Shown here: piece after piece, positions 15,146 through 17,802 of the stretch
Numbering within the stretch: position 1 is the stretch's first letter
How the letters are laid out: the number at the start of each line of letters is the position of its first letter
DNA from: DASPJR01 sp035628505
Lineage (GTDB): Bacteria > Planctomycetota > SZUA-567 > H5-PLA8
Reading direction: 5' to 3'
Length of the DNA: 17,802 nt
Assembly (NCBI GenBank): GCA_035628505.1
Contig: DASPJR010000174.1
Span: forward strand, 1 to 17,802
Position numbers and translations under genes: made by a program
Notes under the pieces: model-generated
Seen by the model: only the letters and a program-made list of their open reading frames with translations
The model's database searches: none
What the model was told of the DNA's origin: nothing

Positions 15146-15448
15146 ATGTTGACTCATCGCATCGCAGCGTCGCTGATGCTAAGCACCGTGTTCTCAGTTG
15201 CGGCTCAGGAGACAGAACCACGCCGCGCTGTGCGCGTGGAACGCAGCCGGCCAGTCTATGTCTCGAATGCCCGGCGTGCCGATCCTCGAGCGGAAATCGT
15301 GGATGTTCCGCCGATCGTGTACTCGAGCGAAATCGTGGTTGTCGCGCCGCGAACGCGCGGAGCCGCGCCTGACTACACGCCGCCGCGCACTGCCGGGGAA
15401 CGTGCCGCCAGCACCGGGCTGAACGTTGTTCCGATGCTGCCGTTTTAG
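15146..15448 (+). CDS. Small putative secreted protein of unknown function
   Basis: This encodes a 100-residue protein. ATG 15146 is chosen because a perfect AGGAGG lies seven bases upstream and because it begins a clear signal peptide (MLTHRIAASLMLSTVFSVAAQ); the open frame extends 171 bases further upstream without such a site. After cleavage the protein is rich in Arg, Pro, Val and Glu, with short hydrophobic stretches (IVDVPPIVYSSEIVVVAP) and no cysteine. It looks largely unstructured and matches no family I recognise. It is placed between another small exported protein and lpxB, all on the same strand, with about 70 bases before lpxB. An envelope role is possible from the signal peptide alone. 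Confidence 0.7.
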   Translation: MLTHRIAASLMLSTVFSVAAQETEPRRAVRVERSRPVYVSNARRADPRAEIVDVPPIVYSSEIVVVAPRTRGAAPDYTPPRTAGERAASTGLNVVPMLPF

Positions 15449-15504
15449 CGCACGCAGCTTCACCTGAAGCGGCAAGCACCATGGCGATTCCAAAGTGGTC
15501 GCGC

Positions 15505-15510
15505 TAGAAT
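15505..15510 (+). promoter_or_regulatory. Possible -10 element for leaderless lpxB transcript
   Basis: TAGAAT ends seven bases before the lpxB ATG, the distance expected if transcription began at the start codon itself. No Shine-Dalgarno sequence lies in between. The -35 position (TGGCGA, 17 bases upstream) is a poor match. Confidence 0.3.
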
Positions 15511-15516
15511 CCGTTC

Positions 15517-16746
15517 ATGGCCCTTACTTTTTTCATGCTCGCCGGAGAAGCCTCCGGCGACACCCACGCGGCGAAGCTCATTACTGCTCTCAAAGCCATC
15601 GATCCGGCCGCGCGCTGCCTCGGCATGGGCGGCCCAAAGATGGCCGCGGCCGGGATGGAAGTACTCAAAGACCTCGACGGCATGCAGGTGGTCGGCTTCT
15701 GGGAAGTCGCCAAGAAGTACGGCTTCTTCAAAAAAGTCTTCTACGAACTGCTCGATCGCGTAAAGCAGACGAAGCCCGACGCGCTGATCTGCATCGACTA
15801 TCCCGGCTTCAATCTGCGCTTCGCCAAAGAAGTTAAAAAGCTCGGCATTCCCGTCCTCTATTACATCGTTCCGCAGGTGTGGGCCTGGAAGGCGATGCGT
15901 GCCAAATCCATGGCCGAGTTCGTCGATCGCGCGTACTGCGTCTTTGACTTCGAGCCCCCTTGGTTTTTGAAGTACGGCTTAAAGGCCGAGTTCGTCGGAC
16001 ACCCTCTTGTCGATCACGATTCCGGATTGCGGATTGCGGATTGCGGATTGGAGTTGCCGCCCGGGCCGAAGACGGTGGCGTTTTTGCCGGGGTCACGCGA
16101 GGGAGAGTTGCGGGCGCATACCGAACCGATGTGCCAAGCATTCTCACATCTTAAAAGAGCAACCGCACTGCGTGGCTTGTTCTCAATCCAAGCGGGAATC
16201 ACTAAAGGTTACGCGAACTTCGTTAAACACTATCTTGATCTTGGGGAACACATCTCTGAATATTACAAACGCGTAGGCGGTACACCTAGAGCGGATATGC
16301 GCCCCTTAACCGAGGCGCAGGTTATCGTCAGTAATGAAAGCGAGTTTAGAGCCGCCGTAAAACATCACTCCTTCACCCTCCCCGCCGTCTCCGACTTCTC
16401 CGTCGTCAAATCCGGCACGAGTACGCTCGAGGCCGGCCTCGCCGGGAATCCAATGTGCGTGGTTTATAAGGCCAGCTCGATCAGCTACGCCATCGCGCAT
16501 CTGCTCGTGAACATTCCTGTTTTCTCGCTCGTGAATATCGTCCTCGGCCGCTACGCGGTACCGGAACTGCTCCAGAGCGACGTGAATCCGCAGCGCATCG
16601 CACAGGAGATCGAACGCGGGCTCAACGATGAAAAATACCGCGAGCAGCAGAAGGCCGCGCTCGCCGAGCTGCCCAAAAAACTCGGCGGCCCCGGCGCCAG
16701 TTCACGCGCAGCAAAGGGAATGATTGATTTTCTACGAGGACGCTGA
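15517..16746 (+). CDS. lpxB: Lipid-A-disaccharide synthase LpxB
   Basis: LpxB is the GT19 glycosyltransferase at the inner membrane that joins UDP-diacylglucosamine and lipid X to form the lipid A disaccharide. The N-terminal domain shows LAGEASGDTHAA (8-19), GMGGPKMAAAGM, IDYPGFNLRFAKE, YIVPQVWAWK and GHPLVD. The C-terminal domain shows FLPGSREGEL (about 189-198), SGTSTLEAGLAGNPMCVVY, LVNIVLGRYAVPELLQ. At 409 residues it is longer than E. coli LpxB (about 380). The excess sits mainly between GSREGEL and SDFSVVKSGTS, in an AT-richer stretch (about 48% GC over 16141-16380 against 68% in the next 60 bases). A 7-base tandem repeat encodes the linker SGLRIADCGL. It lies outside the usual lpxA/fabZ neighbourhood. 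The frame is intact, so a functional product is likely. Confidence 0.93.
   Translation: MALTFFMLAGEASGDTHAAKLITALKAIDPAARCLGMGGPKMAAAGMEVLKDLDGMQVVGFWEVAKKYGFFKKVFYELLDRVKQTKPDALICIDYPGFNLRFAKEVKKLGIPVLYYIVPQVWAWKAMRAKSMAEFVDRAYCVFDFEPPWFLKYGLKAEFVGHPLVDHDSGLRIADCGLELPPGPKTVAFLPGSREGELRAHTEPMCQAFSHLKRATALRGLFSIQAGITKGYANFVKHYLDLGEHISEYYKRVGGTPRADMRPLTEAQVIVSNESEFRAAVKHHSFTLPAVSDFSVVKSGTSTLEAGLAGNPMCVVYKASSISYAIAHLLVNIPVFSLVNIVLGRYAVPELLQSDVNPQRIAQEIERGLNDEKYREQQKAALAELPKKLGGPGASSRAAKGMIDFLRGR
16023..16050. repeat. Tandem 7-base repeat CGGATTG inside lpxB
   Basis: Four exact copies of CGGATTG lie within the coding sequence and encode residues about 169-178 between the two LpxB domains. Because seven is not a multiple of three, gain or loss of one unit would shift the reading frame, whereas three units would add or remove seven residues. 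Confidence 0.92.
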
Positions 16747-16780
16747 CCGTCACTTCCGTTCGTCCTCTTCGCCGTTCTTG

Positions 16781-16804
16781 GCGTCTTTGCGTCTTTGCGT
16801 CTTT
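16781..16804. repeat. Tandem 8-base repeat, unit GCGTCTTT
   Basis: Three exact copies of GCGTCTTT, followed by a partial GCGT, lie between the convergent ends of lpxB and the zinc-finger gene. No hairpin with a T-run is evident in this gap. Confidence 0.88.
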
Positions 16805-16817
16805 GCGTGAGCTGCCG

Positions 16818-17033
16818 TTAGTCTTCGTCCAGGATGATCAGCCCGCCGACGCCTTCGTTGCGTTCGTGAAAGCCTTCAGGGTAGTCCCACACGCCTTTGG
16901 GCGGCTTCTTCTGCCGTGTGCATTTGATGCAGGTCGTCACGCCGAGCAGTTCCTTGCGCTCAATCGGCATCGGCGCGCCGCACGCACTGCAGGCAATGGT
17001 TTCCTCGTCGTTATCGTTCTGTTCTTCCGCCAT
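16818..17033 (-). CDS. Small DksA/TraR-like C4 zinc-finger protein
   Basis: This 71-residue cytosolic protein has four cysteines in a C-x2-C-x16-C-x2-C arrangement (Cys15, 18, 35, 38). The spacing and surrounding residues (CSACGAPMPIERKELLGVTT then CIKC) resemble the zinc finger of DksA/TraR proteins, which bind the RNA polymerase secondary channel. It lacks the long coiled coil of DksA, so it is a stand-alone finger and such a role is not established. The N-terminus is acidic and the C-terminus ends GGLIILDED. GGTGAG lies four bases before the ATG, and a TATACT -10-like element is 17 bases upstream of the start. It is convergent with lpxB and divergent from the esterase gene. Confidence 0.75.
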   Translation of the reverse strand: MAEEQNDNDEETIACSACGAPMPIERKELLGVTTCIKCTRQKKPPKGVWDYPEGFHERNEGVGGLIILDED

Positions 17034-17049
17034 GTTCTCACCGAACGGT

Positions 17050-17055
17050 AGTATA
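17050..17055 (-). promoter_or_regulatory. Possible -10 element for the zinc-finger gene
   Basis: TATACT on the minus strand matches the -10 consensus at five of six positions and would place the start about ten bases before the gene's ATG. No convincing -35 is present at 16-18 bases upstream. Confidence 0.28.
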
Positions 17056-17193
17056 ACGAAACAGGCGCTGAGCGGCCATTATTCAGTCTGTCGTTTTTGC
17101 GGATTTCAATGTCGCAAATACGTATGCAAGGCACGTGTACAAAGAAGCATGTACTGGAGATCGTTTCGCACTCAAAGCCGGAGAAATCAGACC

Positions 17194-17802
17194 ATGCTTA
17201 TCACGCGCTCTACCCTGCTGTTCCTGATGGCCCTCGTTGCCATCAACATTTCCGCCAGCGAGCCTAACCGCTCGAAAAAAGTAAAAGTATTCATTCTCGC
17301 GGGCCAATCCAATATGGAAGGCAAAGCGAAGCTGGAGCTGCTCAATCATCAGATCAACGCGCCGGAGACCAAAGAGTTCTTCGCGCACCTTCACAAGGAT
17401 GGCAAATACATTGAGCGGGATGACGTCTGGATCAACTTTTTGGATCGGCGCGGGAAGCTCACCGCGGGCTTCGGCTCGCCCGGCTGCATCGGTCCCGAAC
17501 TCGAGTTCGGCAACGTTGTCGGCAATCACTTTGACGAGCAGGTGCTGCTGATCAAGACGGCCTGGGGAGGACGGAGCCTCGGACGCGATTTCCGCCCGCC
17601 GAGCGCCGGCCTGCCGCCCGATGCCGTGCTGCAGAAGCGGCTGGATGAAACGAATGCGAATATCCGCAAGCGCAACGAAAATGAAAAGAACCCGGACAAG
17701 AAAAAGCCCGAGCAGACCATGGATGAACTGAAGGCGCTGTATGGAAAGTCTTATCGCGAGATGATGACTGAAATCCAGACCGTGCTGAAAGAACTGCCCA
17801 CC
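17194..17802 (+). CDS. Secreted SASA-family carbohydrate acetylesterase, 3' end cut
   Basis: This is the first 203 residues of a secreted SGNH-type esterase of the SASA (sialate O-acetylesterase-like) family; the frame is open to the window edge. The signal peptide (residues 1-21, ending NISA) is followed by KVFILAGQSNMEGKAK. Here GQSNMEG holds the nucleophile Ser39, and PGCIGPELEFGN and LLIKTAWGGRSL supply the Gly and following conserved block. The Asp/His of the triad would lie beyond the window. Relatives remove acetyl groups from sialic acids or xylan outside the cytoplasm. An acidic/basic helical insert (about 150-180, rich in Lys, Asn and Glu) separates the blocks. GGAG lies ten bases before the ATG. 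The gene is divergent from the zinc-finger gene. Confidence 0.88.
   Translation, partial: MLITRSTLLFLMALVAINISASEPNRSKKVKVFILAGQSNMEGKAKLELLNHQINAPETKEFFAHLHKDGKYIERDDVWINFLDRRGKLTAGFGSPGCIGPELEFGNVVGNHFDEQVLLIKTAWGGRSLGRDFRPPSAGLPPDAVLQKRLDETNANIRKRNENEKNPDKKKPEQTMDELKALYGKSYREMMTEIQTVLKELPT

Noticed and set aside
15457..15470. GCTTCA-CC-TGAAGC hairpin after the second small secreted protein
   Set aside because: It is a perfect six-pair dyad but has a two-base loop and no T-run, so it is neither a good terminator nor a recognisable operator.

Overview
The window reads as a chromosomal segment of a Gram-negative, diderm bacterium of moderately high GC. It carries lipid A disaccharide synthase (lpxB), three TolC-like outer-membrane proteins and several Sec-type signal peptides. 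The mix of a TIM-barrel sugar epimerase, a SASA-type (sialate O-acetylesterase-like) esterase, large TolC proteins with long linkers, and short tandem repeats suggests the PVC group (Planctomycetota, Verrucomicrobiota, Lentisphaerota) or Acidobacteriota. No rRNA or other phylogenetic marker is present, so this placement is inference. I see no tRNA, rRNA, CRISPR array, transposase or phage gene. No stretch longer than about 300 bases lacks a gene.

Left part (1-2926, + strand): a short-chain dehydrogenase closed by a probable terminator, a sugar phosphate isomerase/epimerase followed by a TTCG-loop hairpin, and a RimK-like ATP-grasp enzyme with all expected catalytic residues.

Centre (2949-12010, - strand): a tightly packed four-gene operon, read right to left. 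Three paralogous TolC-family outer-membrane proteins of 824, 843 and 1011 residues are joined by 4-base ATGA stop/start overlaps. After 4 bases comes a second ATP-grasp-fold protein, a divergent paralogue of the one at 1943-2926 that has lost several ATP- and metal-binding residues. The two ATP-grasp genes lie tail to tail, 22 bases apart. A consensus -35 element and an AT-rich tract precede the first TolC gene. No inner-membrane pump or periplasmic adaptor is visible. This locus is the best candidate in the window for an undescribed system: perhaps envelope export or assembly of a product made or tagged by the intact ATP-grasp ligase, with the degenerate copy as a binding or regulatory partner. 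That function is a hypothesis.

Right part (12247-17802): a FabG-like dehydrogenase (-) divergent from a multi-spanning M48 metalloprotease (+); two small putative secreted proteins with clear Shine-Dalgarno sites; lpxB (+); a 71-residue DksA/TraR-like zinc-finger protein (-); and the 5' part of a secreted SASA-family esterase that runs off the window. The stretch 14.58-16.80 kb is rich in short repeats: an inverted pair of palindromes, a 7-base repeat, a 7-base repeat inside lpxB, and an 8-base repeat. lpxB also holds an AT-richer segment that corresponds to about 30 extra residues compared with E. coli LpxB.
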